This document shows, in pieces, positions 24,285 through 34,308 of a stretch of DNA of 64,000 bases (within the stretch, counting starts at the first letter, position 1; every line of letters starts with the position of its first letter). The DNA lies in assembly GCA_947383835.1 (NCBI GenBank), contig CANDEV010000013.1:12740-76739 (forward strand). Direction: 5' to 3'. A program made the position numbers and the translations under genes. A model generated the notes under the pieces. That model searched no databases and was not told the origin of the DNA. It saw only the letters and a program-made list of their open reading frames with translations. Origin of the DNA: an uncultured Clostridia bacterium. GTDB lineage: Bacteria; Bacillota; Clostridia; Oscillospirales; Ruminococcaceae.

Positions 24285-25587
24285 AATAAAGAAGATTGAG
24301 CAGCTTTCTCTTTTCCTGAGCAAACTCGCTTTCGGAAATAACGCCGTTGTCAAGCATTGTTTTGAGCTTCTTGACAGCTGTTTCAAAGTCGTCCAGCGAA
24401 ACATCTTCCGCATTTCTCGGTATGATCTCCTCATCCGCAGGAGCGGCAGGGATAATTTCAGGCTTCTTCTCTGCTTCCTCCTGCTTAGGTGCAGGCTTTT
24501 TGTTTGCCGCAGCCTTTGGAGTAAGCTTCTTTGCAATTTCCGCCGCAGGATCAAGCTCCTCGATCGCAGGCTCAACAGGCTTTCTTGTGGGCTTTGCAAC
24601 TATTTTTGCTTCCTTGATCTCACCTGTAATATCGGGAACCACAAGGTCCTCGATCTCTGCGGGATTTTTCTGAAGCACCTCAACCGGTATAGACTCCAAA
24701 GCAGCCTCGTCAGGCTCAGCTTCAACCGCGTCCATCATAAGCTCGGGATCGGCTTCCTCAGGCTTGATACCCAAAAATTCGTTAAGGTCAAGAATATCGT
24801 CAACTGTTACAGGACCTTTATTTTCAGGCTCGGGAATAGCCCGTTCCTTTTCAACAAAAACAAGCTCCGTCTCTGCTGTGCTCTTTTTGGAAGCAGCGTC
24901 CAGATCCTTTACCGATGCAGGCTTTTGCGCTGTCGGAGGAGCCGGAGCGATCTTAGGTTCACGCTTTGGAGCGGGTGCAGGCTTGGGTTCTTCTTTCACA
25001 GGAGCGGGAGCCGGTTTCGGTTCGGCTTTGCTCTCCTGCTTAGATTCAGGCTTGACATCTGTTTTAGCCTCGTCCTTTGAAGCATTTTTCTCCAGTGACT
25101 TCTTAAATTCCTCATATCCGCTTGTCATGCTTTCAAACTCGTCGTCGGCAGCCTTTCGGAGAGTTTGGAGCTTTTCGGTCTTTTCCGCTTCACGGCGCAC
25201 TTCAAGCTTTTTGTCAAGCTCTGCCTTTGCGCTTTCTATCATCTGTACTATTTCCGTATTATTTTTAAAGCAAGGCAAAATGATACGCCGACGGTTCATC
25301 ACTGACTTTGAAGTATCATCGCACTGAACATAGATAGGACTGTTCCTGTTATTGTTATTAATATAAATCTTAGTAATTTCCTCAAGCCCGCAGGTAAAAC
25401 GGCTGTACACAGGGTCTTCCTCCCTCGTACCCGTTTGATCGCATATGTACGCTTGCCCGTAGATATGCTCGGGAGTAATGGTAACATTTACCTCCTGTGG
25501 CTTTGAAAGTACAGTTTCCCTGTAAGTCGATTCAAAAAAAGCAAGCTTTTTTTCATTGTAAATACTTGCCTGGTTATCCATATGCAA
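24283..25587 (-). CDS. SHOCT-domain protein with proline-rich linker
   Basis: A 434-residue soluble protein. The N-terminal 130 residues are a folded unit with a NVTITPEHIYGQAYICDQTG-type beta region. A charged coiled-coil-like stretch follows (AKAELDKKLEVRREAEKTEK), then a long Pro/Ala/Lys/Glu linker (KPAPAPVKEEPKPAPAPKRE). It ends in a SHOCT domain, FETAVKKLKTMLDNGVISES then EFAQEKRKLL. SHOCT domains are short oligomerising tails. The role is unknown. The frame begins at TTG 25587, with AAAGGA nine bases upstream; ATG 25581 is the alternative. Confidence 0.7.
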   Translation of the reverse strand: MHMDNQASIYNEKKLAFFESTYRETVLSKPQEVNVTITPEHIYGQAYICDQTGTREEDPVYSRFTCGLEEITKIYINNNNRNSPIYVQCDDTSKSVMNRRRIILPCFKNNTEIVQMIESAKAELDKKLEVRREAEKTEKLQTLRKAADDEFESMTSGYEEFKKSLEKNASKDEAKTDVKPESKQESKAEPKPAPAPVKEEPKPAPAPKREPKIAPAPPTAQKPASVKDLDAASKKSTAETELVFVEKERAIPEPENKGPVTVDDILDLNEFLGIKPEEADPELMMDAVEAEPDEAALESIPVEVLQKNPAEIEDLVVPDITGEIKEAKIVAKPTRKPVEPAIEELDPAAEIAKKLTPKAAANKKPAPKQEEAEKKPEIIPAAPADEEIIPRNAEDVSLDDFETAVKKLKTMLDNGVISESEFAQEKRKLLNLLY

Positions 25588-25766
25588 ACACCGCTTTCCT
25601 TTATTATTAAACTATAAAATATTATAACATATATTCTTAAAATAGTCAAATATTATTAATAGAAATTAGTGCAGAAATTTACATCAAATTTTTTGATGAT
25701 ATGCACAAGAAATCTTAAAAATTTACTGCCAACACCGCAATAGTGCGTTGGCAGTAATTGGTATGT

Positions 25767-26591
25767 TTATAATTTATCAATGACCTCGACCGCATAGTCA
25801 AGAAAATCGCCTGTAAAGTCCTCGATGAGACCCATATCACAGTTATGAGTAATGTCAGGAGATATCGGTATCTGACCCAAAAGAGGTATTCCGTTTTCGC
25901 TGCAAACCGCGTCAATATGGCTTTCACCGTAAAGATATATCTTCTTTTTGCAGTCGGGACACTCAACATAGCTCATATTCTCAACAACGCCAAGTATGGG
26001 TATGTTCATCATATTTGCCATAGTCACAGCCTTGTTTACGATCATTGCAACCAAGTCTTGCGGTGAGGAAACAATTACAACGCCGTCCAGCGGGATAGAC
26101 TGGAAAACAGTCAGCGGAACGTCTCCTGTTCCCGGAGGCATATCAACAAACATATAGTCGATATCTCCCCAAATAACGTCCGTCCAGAATTGCTTGACTA
26201 CTCCTGCAATTATCGGACCTCTCCAAATCACGGGATCGCCAGGGTTTTCCAGAAGAAGATTTACCGACATGATATTTATGCCGTTACGGGACTTGGCGGG
26301 TATAATACCGTCCTGATTTCCTGCGGCTCTTCCGCCGATACCGAACATTTTTGGTATCGAAGGACCTGTAATATCAGCGTCCATAACAGCCGTCTTAAAG
26401 TCCTTTCTTGAAAAAAGTGTTGCAAGCATTCCCGTTACAAGGGATTTGCCGACGCCGCCCTTTCCGCTGACAACTCCAATAACTTTTTTAACGCTGCTCT
26501 TGGCATTGAGTGGTTCGATAAAGCTTTGCTGTTCGGTTCTTTCTCCGCAGTCAGCTCCGCATGATGAACAATCGTGTGTACATTCGCTCAT
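25767..26591 (-). CDS. Mrp/NBP35-type iron-sulfur carrier ATPase
   Basis: A 274-residue P-loop ATPase of the Mrp/NBP35 class, which carries Fe-S clusters to target proteins. The deviant Walker A is VVSGKGGVGKSLVTGML. MDADITGPSIPKMFG and DYMFVDMPPGTGDVPLT are family blocks. The N-terminus has CTHDCSSCGADCGER, a cysteine cluster as in NBP35-type members. A later CPDC pair (ECPDCKKKIYLYG) is also typical. It follows its own ribosome site (AAAGGAT) and stands alone. Confidence 0.92.
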   Translation of the reverse strand: MSECTHDCSSCGADCGERTEQQSFIEPLNAKSSVKKVIGVVSGKGGVGKSLVTGMLATLFSRKDFKTAVMDADITGPSIPKMFGIGGRAAGNQDGIIPAKSRNGINIMSVNLLLENPGDPVIWRGPIIAGVVKQFWTDVIWGDIDYMFVDMPPGTGDVPLTVFQSIPLDGVVIVSSPQDLVAMIVNKAVTMANMMNIPILGVVENMSYVECPDCKKKIYLYGESHIDAVCSENGIPLLGQIPISPDITHNCDMGLIEDFTGDFLDYAVEVIDKL

Positions 26592-26695
26592 AGTGTTTTA
26601 TCCTTTCTTAGATAGTTATAAAATTGGTAGAAAATAAAATATAAAAGTAATTGTTTTATGCGCCCGCTTACAGGGGCTTTGCAAACCTGATCGTA

Positions 26696-26798
26696 ATACT
26701 AATTTCTATCTAAAAGCGTAGTTAAAAAATCTGCGCAAAAATCATATATGCAAATTTTTACTTGATTTTTTAAACGCTTTTTAGACGGAAATTAGTAT
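26696..26798. repeat. MITE-like palindromic repeat, 103 bp
   Basis: Near-palindrome beginning ATACTAATTTC and ending AAATTAGTAT, with TAAAAGCG and CGCTTTTTA inner arms. It is close to the copy at 55977 and lies between Mrp and the diguanylate cyclase. The gene-free part 26592-26822 holds nothing else recognised. Confidence 0.8.
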
Positions 26799-26822
26799 AA
26801 AACGTTTTTAAATTCGGACAGC

Positions 26823-28886
26823 TTACCTCAGCATATCTATCTCGTCTATCTCGTCCATTACAGCTTCGGCAGCGTTTGCCTGCGCCGATTTAGCATAAGC
26901 ATAGGCGGACTTGCCGTGCTTCTTGATATTGTACATTGCCTCGTCAGCGGCGGCGATAACCTCTTCGGTAGTCTTGCCGCTTTCACGCAGAAACGCAATA
27001 CCTACGGAGCAATGGATAGTCAGCTTGATTCCCGTGGACTCTGAAATAAAGCCCTTGCCGAGAGTATCTATAAGCTCCTGCGCTACCTTTCCGGAATCTC
27101 CGTAAAGAGTGAGATTTGTGAGACATACAACAAATTCATCACCGCCGAAGCGTCCGGCAAAGCCGCGTTCAAAGCAGAGCTCCTTAAGTGTGTCCGCAGT
27201 AAATTTCAGTACCTCGTCGCCGCAGGCGTGACCGTACTCATCGTTAAAGAACTTGAAGTCGTCAAGGTCAATAAACATCATAGCGTCCAAGGTCTTTTTA
27301 ATGCTTGAAAGCTCGATCTGCTCAGTAAGGCTCTTCAGGAACGTCTCACGGTTATAAAGTCTGGTAAGAGCGTCGTAGCTTGCCTTTTGAATAAGGTGCA
27401 TCTCGCTTTTCTTTTCCTTGTCGATATCCATGATAACGCCCACGATCTTTGTGGGTATCTCCTCACGGTTAAAGAATTTTGTCGCCTTTATCATTATCCA
27501 GATAAAATCGCCGTATATGCTCTTTACACGGTACTCGCCCTGAATAAAGTTTGCCGGACCCAAGATCCTGTCTATATCCGCAAGGTACCTGTCCTTATCG
27601 TCCTTGTGGACGTAAAGATTATACAGGAAGCTTTCCTTAACGCTGTCGTCCTTCGGACGGTAGCTGAACTTCTTGTTAAAGCTTTTTGAAACGGTAACGG
27701 TATTCTTTTTGAAATTGACCTCAAAAACGATATTGTTTGTTATCTCAACTATGGTGTTATACCGCTGCTCGCTTTCAAATATCTCGTCAAACGCCGTATT
27801 AAAGGCTCTGCCGATCTGTCTGAACTCATCGTTTGAATGGACCTCGAACTGCACAGCCGTGTCGCCGCGCTGCTTTTTCTGCAATATCCTCATTATCTCG
27901 TCAATAGGTCTTGAGAAACAGTGTACAAATACAAACATTCCCACAATTGCAAGTACTATAAGGATTATCGCAAGATTCAATATTGCACTTTTCCTGCTGT
28001 TGAATGAGCTTTCAAGACTGTGAGTATTGGATATTGCAAGAACAGTCCAGCCGCATGAAGATATTCTTTTGCTGAACACCGTGCGCCTTTGAGCCTTTTT
28101 GCCGTAGACAAAGCTTCTTTCCTCCTGCGTCCTTTCGTCAGCGGGAGCAAGCAATCCCCTGATGTACTCCGAAGCCTTGCCGTAGCCTTCATGATTTGTG
28201 TAACTCTTAACAGTTTTGTAAGGGTACTCCAAAATGCCGCCTGTGCTGTCCATAACAGCGACCGTGGTGTACTTGTCTATCTGGGCGTTATTTATTATCC
28301 GCTGCAGATGCACGGTATTATACATCTCGTAAATAATTCCCAAAAGCTCGTTGTTATGAGAATAAATAGCTTTTACATAGTAAAAGGAAGGAATATTGTT
28401 ATCCTTATCTCCGCTCATTGAAAAAGCGGAGATGCCGTTGCTCTCAACAGCGGTCTCAAAAAGCCCGCTGTGCTTGGTCATTCTTTTTCCCACATCGTTT
28501 TCATCGGCGGAAGCGACTATCATTCCCGAATTATTGATTATCATGGTCTTGGTAAGCGACGGGTCATGATCCATCATGCCCCTGAGCCTTGCGGTGATAG
28601 ACAGATACTCCTCGCTGTCGGCGGGTACGGAAAATCCATCTTGATTGCTTTCCATGACGTAAGACTTTACCGATTCGAGAGAAACCAGTTCCTTTGCAGC
28701 TGCGGAGATATCTTCAAAATAATAGTTGATATTTTCCGCCTGACTGCTTATGATGTTATCGGTATTTTGCATAGTCAGTTCAACGGATATATTTTTAATA
28801 TGCGCCGACGAAAATATATTGACCGTAACGATCGGTACAATTACAGCCAACAATATAACAAGCGTAAGCTTGAGCTTTACCCTCAC
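26823..28886 (-). CDS. Membrane diguanylate cyclase with Cache, HAMP and PAS domains
   Basis: A 687-residue signalling enzyme that would make cyclic di-GMP from two GTP. Order: membrane segment (LKLTLVILLAVIVPIVTVNI), periplasmic Cache-type sensor (about 35-290), second membrane segment (ILNLAIILIVLAIVGMFVFV), HAMP, PAS (to about 500), then GGDEF. The active motif GRFGGDEFVVCL and a SYDALTRLYNRETF start are intact. The GTG at 28886 is chosen, with GGAAGTGATTTC before it; an upstream TTG lacks a ribosome site. The C-terminal acidic tail (AVMDEIDEIDMLR) is short. Confidence 0.9.
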   Translation of the reverse strand: MRVKLKLTLVILLAVIVPIVTVNIFSSAHIKNISVELTMQNTDNIISSQAENINYYFEDISAAAKELVSLESVKSYVMESNQDGFSVPADSEEYLSITARLRGMMDHDPSLTKTMIINNSGMIVASADENDVGKRMTKHSGLFETAVESNGISAFSMSGDKDNNIPSFYYVKAIYSHNNELLGIIYEMYNTVHLQRIINNAQIDKYTTVAVMDSTGGILEYPYKTVKSYTNHEGYGKASEYIRGLLAPADERTQEERSFVYGKKAQRRTVFSKRISSCGWTVLAISNTHSLESSFNSRKSAILNLAIILIVLAIVGMFVFVHCFSRPIDEIMRILQKKQRGDTAVQFEVHSNDEFRQIGRAFNTAFDEIFESEQRYNTIVEITNNIVFEVNFKKNTVTVSKSFNKKFSYRPKDDSVKESFLYNLYVHKDDKDRYLADIDRILGPANFIQGEYRVKSIYGDFIWIMIKATKFFNREEIPTKIVGVIMDIDKEKKSEMHLIQKASYDALTRLYNRETFLKSLTEQIELSSIKKTLDAMMFIDLDDFKFFNDEYGHACGDEVLKFTADTLKELCFERGFAGRFGGDEFVVCLTNLTLYGDSGKVAQELIDTLGKGFISESTGIKLTIHCSVGIAFLRESGKTTEEVIAAADEAMYNIKKHGKSAYAYAKSAQANAAEAVMDEIDEIDMLR

Positions 28887-29079
28887 GAAATCACTTCCAA
28901 ACAGAGATTTATACAAATATATCAATACAAGTATCAATCAAAATAATTACAGCTAAATATATTTTAATATTTTTTTTGGATTTTGTAAACAGATTACAAC
29001 AACTTTTGGTGATATGACCAACTTTTTTTAATTTTATTGTGTATTATACTAAGAGGCAGGGTAAACCGAATGCGCGGTA

Positions 29080-31104
29080 CTATCTCCGCCTGCTCATTAT
29101 GTAGTCGTTGACAAGAATATAGATCATTGCCAGAACGACAGCTCCCACAAGCACGGAAACCAATATCTTTACAGCTTTGGGGACGGTCTTTTCGGTATCC
29201 GTTCCTCCCGATGCCGTTACTGTGTGCTCTGTATCACTGCCGGTCTCTTCATTGAGCGGTACAGTTGTCGAAACGCTCTCCTCCGTTTCCCCTGCGGCGC
29301 TTTCATTTACACTTGCGGCGGAGAAGGTAGTTGCCTCAACGTGTTCATGGCTGAATACAGACGTTGTGACTGTGTCTTCTTCTGAAACAGTGCCCACGGA
29401 CACATCGCTGCTTATTCCTGTTTGTATATTCTCGGAAGTCTCCGTATCGGGCAGATCCACGGGATCGACGGAAAGAATATCTCCGTCCGCGTTGAAAACA
29501 AGCATATAGACCGTCATCGGCTCCATTTCAAAGGAGAATCTGTTTTCGTTGATGTCCACGCTTTCCTCTGCCTTTGATATCTCGGAGCTTTCGGGACCGA
29601 AGCTGTACACATCTGCGTTTTCAAATTCATAAACAGATCTGATATTGATCTCGGCGGACTTGGGCGCAGCGGTGTTCTTATTTATAAGGATCACCTTAAG
29701 CTCGGATTCGTCTCCGCTTTCAACCGAAGCGTATACCGAACTCATAACGTCCTTCCCGTTCGATGAGGAAACAAGGGTATCGCCGAAGCTCGAACCCTCT
29801 CCGTCATAATCCGTATAGATATTCAAAGCGGATTTTATATAAGAAATATCCTCCGTATTTGGCTTCGCGCACGCCATATGTACTCCGTATTTGGCAAAGA
29901 TACCCAATGCATCGGCAGCCGCAATGCCGCCGCTTATATCGTTGCCTCCGCCGAAATTATACTCGGAGAAAGAAAGCTTTGTTCCGGGGTAGTACATATC
30001 GATCGAAGCGGCAAGCGTTGGTATCAGCGGGATATGCTGATTGTGAAGTATCGCCGAGGTGCTGTTTTCGGTGTAGCTGCTGTCCCACAGTATCCTTGGA
30101 GCCTGAAGCCTTGTATTGTTTGAAAACACATCGTCGCTGTCAATAATAGGCTGCAAAAGACCGTTTGTCGCTTCGGTGTGGTAGTGAATGTCAAGCACAT
30201 CAAGAAGCCGCGTTTCCTTTTCCTCCGAAGCAATTCTCATGCCGTCAAGGTAGTAATCTATGAACCAGCTGTATTCAAGACCGTGCTGCTCCCAGTCATC
30301 GGGGTTGTTTATGTTTATGAACGCCTCTATTCCGTTAATTGACGGTCCGTACACAAGCGCAGTGGGGTCAATTTTTTTCACTGAATAAGCAAGCTCCGCT
30401 GAATTTTGTATAAGCATATCGGCGGTAACGGGCTGCGGTACGATGTTTGGAAAACGCTCTGACCAGTTTTCCGGTTCGTTGCTGAGAAAATAACCGTTTA
30501 TGCCGCCGTTCATAGCGTAGTCATACTTGTTTACCAAAAAGCTGACGTATTCGTCCATGTATACAACGCCGTCGCCTGCGTCGGGGCGGGAAAGATAGGC
30601 GTCGTTTTTCTCAAACAGCACGTCATCCAAAAGCTTGTCAGAGGACGTATGTCCGGCGGTTTTTCCCATCATTTGAAGAGTAACGTACCGCGAGGGGACG
30701 TTGTATCTGCTCGCCCTTTTGACAAGATAGTCGGTATAAAGTCCCGGCTCGGACAGCTTGTTTTCGGGGTATGCGCTTACAAGAATATTGGAGTTGCCGA
30801 CCCCGTCGCTTGAAAGGTTGCTCTCCCAGTTATAGGAAGAGACCTGCGGGTGTGTTTGTATAATGGCGTTGACCTTTACGCCTGACAGATCGGACTCGGA
30901 ATTTATTCCGTATATGTACGGACTTATGGCTTTCCTGCCCGCAGAGGTGTCTATATTGACGATAACGCTCCCCGAATCAAGATAGGAGGAGCTGAACGTG
31001 GCGGAGACCTCCGTTCCCGCATTTGCAGAGCAAAATATAATTGCCGAAGCGGCTGCCAAGGAAACCGCGCGTTTGAAAAAATATTTATTTTTATTACTTT
31101 TCAT
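29080..31104 (-). CDS. Membrane-anchored family 44 glycoside hydrolase
   Basis: A 674-residue secreted enzyme. A signal peptide (residues 1-35, ending ANAGTEVSA) leads to a GH44 domain with SSYNWESNLSSDGVGNSN, the acid/base Glu210 in YFLSNEPENW, LDVLDIHYHTEATN, and the nucleophile Glu381 in SFSEYNFGG. GH44 enzymes are endoglucanases that cut cellulose and xyloglucan. A Thr/Ser/Glu-rich linker (about 560-640) follows, then a C-terminal helix (VKILVSVLVGAVVLAMIYIL) and a basic SRRR end. This suggests a membrane anchor where dockerins or carbohydrate-binding modules are often found. The start at 31104 follows GAGGAT. Confidence 0.85.
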   Translation of the reverse strand: MKSNKNKYFFKRAVSLAAASAIIFCSANAGTEVSATFSSSYLDSGSVIVNIDTSAGRKAISPYIYGINSESDLSGVKVNAIIQTHPQVSSYNWESNLSSDGVGNSNILVSAYPENKLSEPGLYTDYLVKRASRYNVPSRYVTLQMMGKTAGHTSSDKLLDDVLFEKNDAYLSRPDAGDGVVYMDEYVSFLVNKYDYAMNGGINGYFLSNEPENWSERFPNIVPQPVTADMLIQNSAELAYSVKKIDPTALVYGPSINGIEAFININNPDDWEQHGLEYSWFIDYYLDGMRIASEEKETRLLDVLDIHYHTEATNGLLQPIIDSDDVFSNNTRLQAPRILWDSSYTENSTSAILHNQHIPLIPTLAASIDMYYPGTKLSFSEYNFGGGNDISGGIAAADALGIFAKYGVHMACAKPNTEDISYIKSALNIYTDYDGEGSSFGDTLVSSSNGKDVMSSVYASVESGDESELKVILINKNTAAPKSAEINIRSVYEFENADVYSFGPESSEISKAEESVDINENRFSFEMEPMTVYMLVFNADGDILSVDPVDLPDTETSENIQTGISSDVSVGTVSEEDTVTTSVFSHEHVEATTFSAASVNESAAGETEESVSTTVPLNEETGSDTEHTVTASGGTDTEKTVPKAVKILVSVLVGAVVLAMIYILVNDYIMSRRR

Positions 31105-31231
31105 AATAAAATCCTCACAGGCTGCATTGCCTAAGGCGGGTACTTCTATATGCGCATTGCCGTGCAGCGTATTTTTAACTTTTCCGAAACAAATCATGTT
31201 ATCTTAATTATACACTATGCCGGCGAAAAAA

Positions 31232-32353
31232 TCAAGCGAAACGGAGCATTGGCAATATTTTTTCGGCAAAGGCATAAATCACGGCAAGAAGCCCGAAATT
31301 TATCAGGGTAAAAAAGCCTATATATTTCAGGGGTCTTGCGCCGTCTGTCTCCATGTACACCCTGAAGGAAATAATGCTTGCAAGACTTGCGATAAGCGTG
31401 CCCAAGCCGCCTATATTTGTACCCAGCACCACAGCTTCGGCGTTTTTTGTAAATTCCGAAAGCATTACCGCGGCGGGAACGTTGCTTATAAACTGGCTTA
31501 CCACAATTGCGGCGGACATTTCCCTTCCTCCCACAAGATGTGCGGTAAAGTCACGTACGGCAGGTATGCTGCTGATATTGCCCACAAAAATAAAAAAGAA
31601 GCCGAAAGTAAGCAGCAAGCCGTAATCCACGCCCACAAAAAGATTGGGGTCAATAATTATTGCCACAACGCACACCGAGGCAAATACCACAATAACGTCC
31701 AGCACGTTAAAGACCGACAGCAGGCATAGTATGAAAAGCACACCGTACATCAAAATATAGCTTTTTTTGCCAAGCTTTATATTGCTGCGGCTTTCTGTCT
31801 CCATAGGCTCGTTTTTTATGAACAGGCACAGCAGGAATATCAGCAGTCCGCTGAACAGGAACACGGGTACTGTAGTTCCGAAAAATTCTTTCGGGGTCAT
31901 TTCGTAATGACTGTACAGATACAAATTCTGCGGGTTGCCGAAAGGGGTCAGCATACTGCCGAGGTTTGCGGCTGCGGTCTGTAAAATTATAACGTATATC
32001 ATCGTCTTGTCATGATTTGCGAAAAGCGCCGCAGTTATCGGCACAAAGGCTATAAGAGCAACGTCGTTTGTGAAAAGCAGCGCGGCGAAAAAGGAAATAA
32101 ACACCAGTATTATCCCCGTTTTTCGGGTCTTGCCCTTTCCTCCGCCCAGAAGCTTTCCCGAAAGCGCGGCAAGAACGCTGCTTTCCCGAAAGCCTGCCAC
32201 GGCTATCATAAGACAGAACAGCAGCCCGATAGTGTCGGTGTCGATATAGTTTATATAATTTGTAACGGGGACAAGCATACATGAAACAAGAGCGGCAAGT
32301 CCCGCAATGACAAGTATAAATTCTCTTTTAAAAAACTCGATAAAGGCTTTCAA
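31232..32353 (-). CDS. SLC13/ArsB-type permease
   Basis: A 373-residue membrane protein with about ten hydrophobic segments. It belongs to the ion transporter superfamily holding SLC13, citrate and ArsB-like carriers: FTNDVALIAFVPITAAL and LGSMLTPFGNPQNLYLYS are conserved, the latter close to the substrate-binding NPQN region. The likely cargo is an anion such as a dicarboxylate, taken up or exported across the membrane. The TTG start follows AAGGAGGG. It lies downstream of the ArsP_2-like gene on the same strand, 280 bases away, and that gap shows no further gene. Confidence 0.8.
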   Translation of the reverse strand: MKAFIEFFKREFILVIAGLAALVSCMLVPVTNYINYIDTDTIGLLFCLMIAVAGFRESSVLAALSGKLLGGGKGKTRKTGIILVFISFFAALLFTNDVALIAFVPITAALFANHDKTMIYVIILQTAAANLGSMLTPFGNPQNLYLYSHYEMTPKEFFGTTVPVFLFSGLLIFLLCLFIKNEPMETESRSNIKLGKKSYILMYGVLFILCLLSVFNVLDVIVVFASVCVVAIIIDPNLFVGVDYGLLLTFGFFFIFVGNISSIPAVRDFTAHLVGGREMSAAIVVSQFISNVPAAVMLSEFTKNAEAVVLGTNIGGLGTLIASLASIISFRVYMETDGARPLKYIGFFTLINFGLLAVIYAFAEKILPMLRFA

Positions 32354-32633
32354 TGCCGTCCCTCCTTTTATTGGAATAAATCAATTAATTTTTAAACTTG
32401 CACCCCCGTGCAAACTCCTCAAATAAAGCCGAAAGCTCTCCATTTGAATTTCATTGGAATACTCCTTTAATATATAATTGCCGGGCAATTGCGAAACTCG
32501 AAAAATCCCCATTTTACGTGATTTTTGATTTCATAAATTCACATATTTTCTCCACTTTGCGACATATATTTTATGTTTATATGCAAATAATGGCAAAACA
32601 TCATGCAGGTTCTGTTCATAATTTCGCAATTCA

Positions 32634-33548
32634 TTATCGGAATAAATTTATCAGCATTCCGCTTAAAACGCCCACAGCGAAAACAATTCCTGTGATAATA
32701 AGGTTTTCGCGGACATTTTTGTTCGCTCTGAACAGCACGGCAAGTCCCACGCCCGCGCCTGTGCAAAGACCCGCCATAGCCGACCCGAAGGTTATCGCGC
32801 CCTCGGCGTAAAGCTCCGTAACAAGAACGGAGGCGGCGCAGTTCGGTATCATGCCCACAAGTCCCGTGACTATAGGCTGGAAAATACCCATGCTGCCGAG
32901 AAAATGCTCCACCGCTTCTTCGCCCACAAGAGCCATGACAAAGCCTAAAACAAGATTTACTATCAGTATAAAGATAAAAATATTTACAGTGTGTTTTAAA
33001 GATGAGTACCAAATCCCATGACTTCCGCAGCCGCAGCCGCTTTCGGTGCAGATATCCTCAATGGACTCGCCGTCACGTTCAAGCTTGAAAATTTTTACAA
33101 TAATATCGGCAATAATGCCCGCAGCGGCGGCAATGATTATCTTAGCGGCAATAAGCCTCCATATTGCGGAGGCGCGGTCGGGGTGCGCCAAAAGTATAGG
33201 TATAGCCTCATCCGAGGTGGAAATGAAAACGGCGATAAGCGTACCCACGGATATGACCCTGCCCGCGTAAAGGTTTGAGGCGGCAACTGAAAATCCGCAT
33301 TGTGGCACACAGCCTATGACCGCTCCCAAAGCCGCTCCGCCAACACGTCCTCCGCCGTTTTTCCGCAGGAAATCTGTCAGCTTGTCTCCCGCGCGGTGCT
33401 CGATAAATTCCATAAGCAGGAACGCCAAAAACAGGAACGGCAGCATTTTCGCCGAGTCTATAAGAGCGTCAAGAAAGACGTCCCAAATATCAAAGCCGTC
33501 CGTACCGTGAACGTGGGCGGCAAGGGTGTTCAAAAAATTACAGGACAT
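32634..33548 (-). CDS. Putative manganese or arsenic-type exporter (ArsP_2-like)
   Basis: A 304-residue membrane protein with about eight helices in two similar halves. Each half carries a conserved cysteine-proline/asparagine block: IGCVPQCGFSVAASNLYAG in the first and VGMIPNCAASVLVTELYAEG in the second. The central loop has a metal-binding-like GCGCGSHG. This is the family annotated as putative manganese transporter or ArsP_2. The metal is not shown by sequence. GAGAGGA precedes the ATG. No riboswitch was seen upstream. Confidence 0.8.
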   Translation of the reverse strand: MSCNFLNTLAAHVHGTDGFDIWDVFLDALIDSAKMLPFLFLAFLLMEFIEHRAGDKLTDFLRKNGGGRVGGAALGAVIGCVPQCGFSVAASNLYAGRVISVGTLIAVFISTSDEAIPILLAHPDRASAIWRLIAAKIIIAAAAGIIADIIVKIFKLERDGESIEDICTESGCGCGSHGIWYSSLKHTVNIFIFILIVNLVLGFVMALVGEEAVEHFLGSMGIFQPIVTGLVGMIPNCAASVLVTELYAEGAITFGSAMAGLCTGAGVGLAVLFRANKNVRENLIITGIVFAVGVLSGMLINLFR

Positions 33549-33766
33549 TGAAAATTCCTCTCAAAAAGTTTGTAATTAAATAATTATACCATATTTATAT
33601 CTTTTTTGCAATATTTTTCGGAATATTTTTATTTACACTTGAAATTTTTGTTGTTTTATGGCATAATTAAAAGATAGAATTTCAGCAGATAGGGGATAGA
33701 CTTATTTTCTGCGGGAAAAACTGTAAAAATCCATTGACGTAAACAGGGAAAGGCGGACAAATTGCA

Positions 33767-34276
33767 ATGAAGTTTTTTGATAAATTAAGGAAGTCCAAAA
33801 GCGCGATAACCTTGGAACAAATCATGCATGAGCCGTATGAACAAAAATATTACAATGAATGCAAATTTATTTGGAAAAATTTTGTACCTGAAAGCGGTCA
33901 GGCGGAAGTTTTACAGGGAGAACTGCTAAGGGAAATAGAAAAGCTCAGGTATGAAGCACAGAATAACGGCAACGACAATTGGGACAGCGATTTTGCGTAC
34001 TTCTGCGATTTTATCCGGGAAACTCTTTGCGGCAAGGATTTTTATTCCGCAGAAGAAAAAATCAAGATAAAATTGATTACGGAACATCTGAAAAGCTGCG
34101 GCGAATATGCTCAAAAGCTGTATAACGAGGAAATTTCCGACCATGAATTTGATGTTATGAAAATTGCATACACTGATGACAATTTATACGACATACTTGC
34201 GGACGCTGTTGGGTTTTGGCAGTTCAAAAATCCAGAACCTGTTCCGTTTAAGCAGAATGTCAATATCAAACGTTAA
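33767..34276 (+). CDS. Hypothetical soluble protein, 169 residues
   Basis: Unrecognised protein rich in charged and aromatic residues, mainly helical (GELLREIEKLRYEAQNNGND, LITEHLKSCGEYAQKLYNEE). No signal peptide or membrane segment is seen. The style resembles small immunity or regulatory proteins, but no family could be named. AAAGGCGG precedes the ATG, and a TTGAAA/CATAAT promoter lies near 33650-33668. The guaA gene starts 32 bases after it on the same strand. Confidence 0.55.
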   Translation: MKFFDKLRKSKSAITLEQIMHEPYEQKYYNECKFIWKNFVPESGQAEVLQGELLREIEKLRYEAQNNGNDNWDSDFAYFCDFIRETLCGKDFYSAEEKIKIKLITEHLKSCGEYAQKLYNEEISDHEFDVMKIAYTDDNLYDILADAVGFWQFKNPEPVPFKQNVNIKR

Positions 34277-34308
34277 AATAAGTTCTATAATTTTAGGAGG
34301 TAATCAAA

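Noticed and set aside
24169..25080. Long open frame on the plus strand opposite the SHOCT gene
   Set aside because: It is the antisense of the Lys/Glu/Pro/Ala-rich linker, giving Arg/Leu/Cys-rich low-complexity protein, without a ribosome site.
33549..33766. Manganese or purine riboswitch before the transporter and guaA genes
   Set aside because: No conserved aptamer core was visible; only a plain promoter was found.
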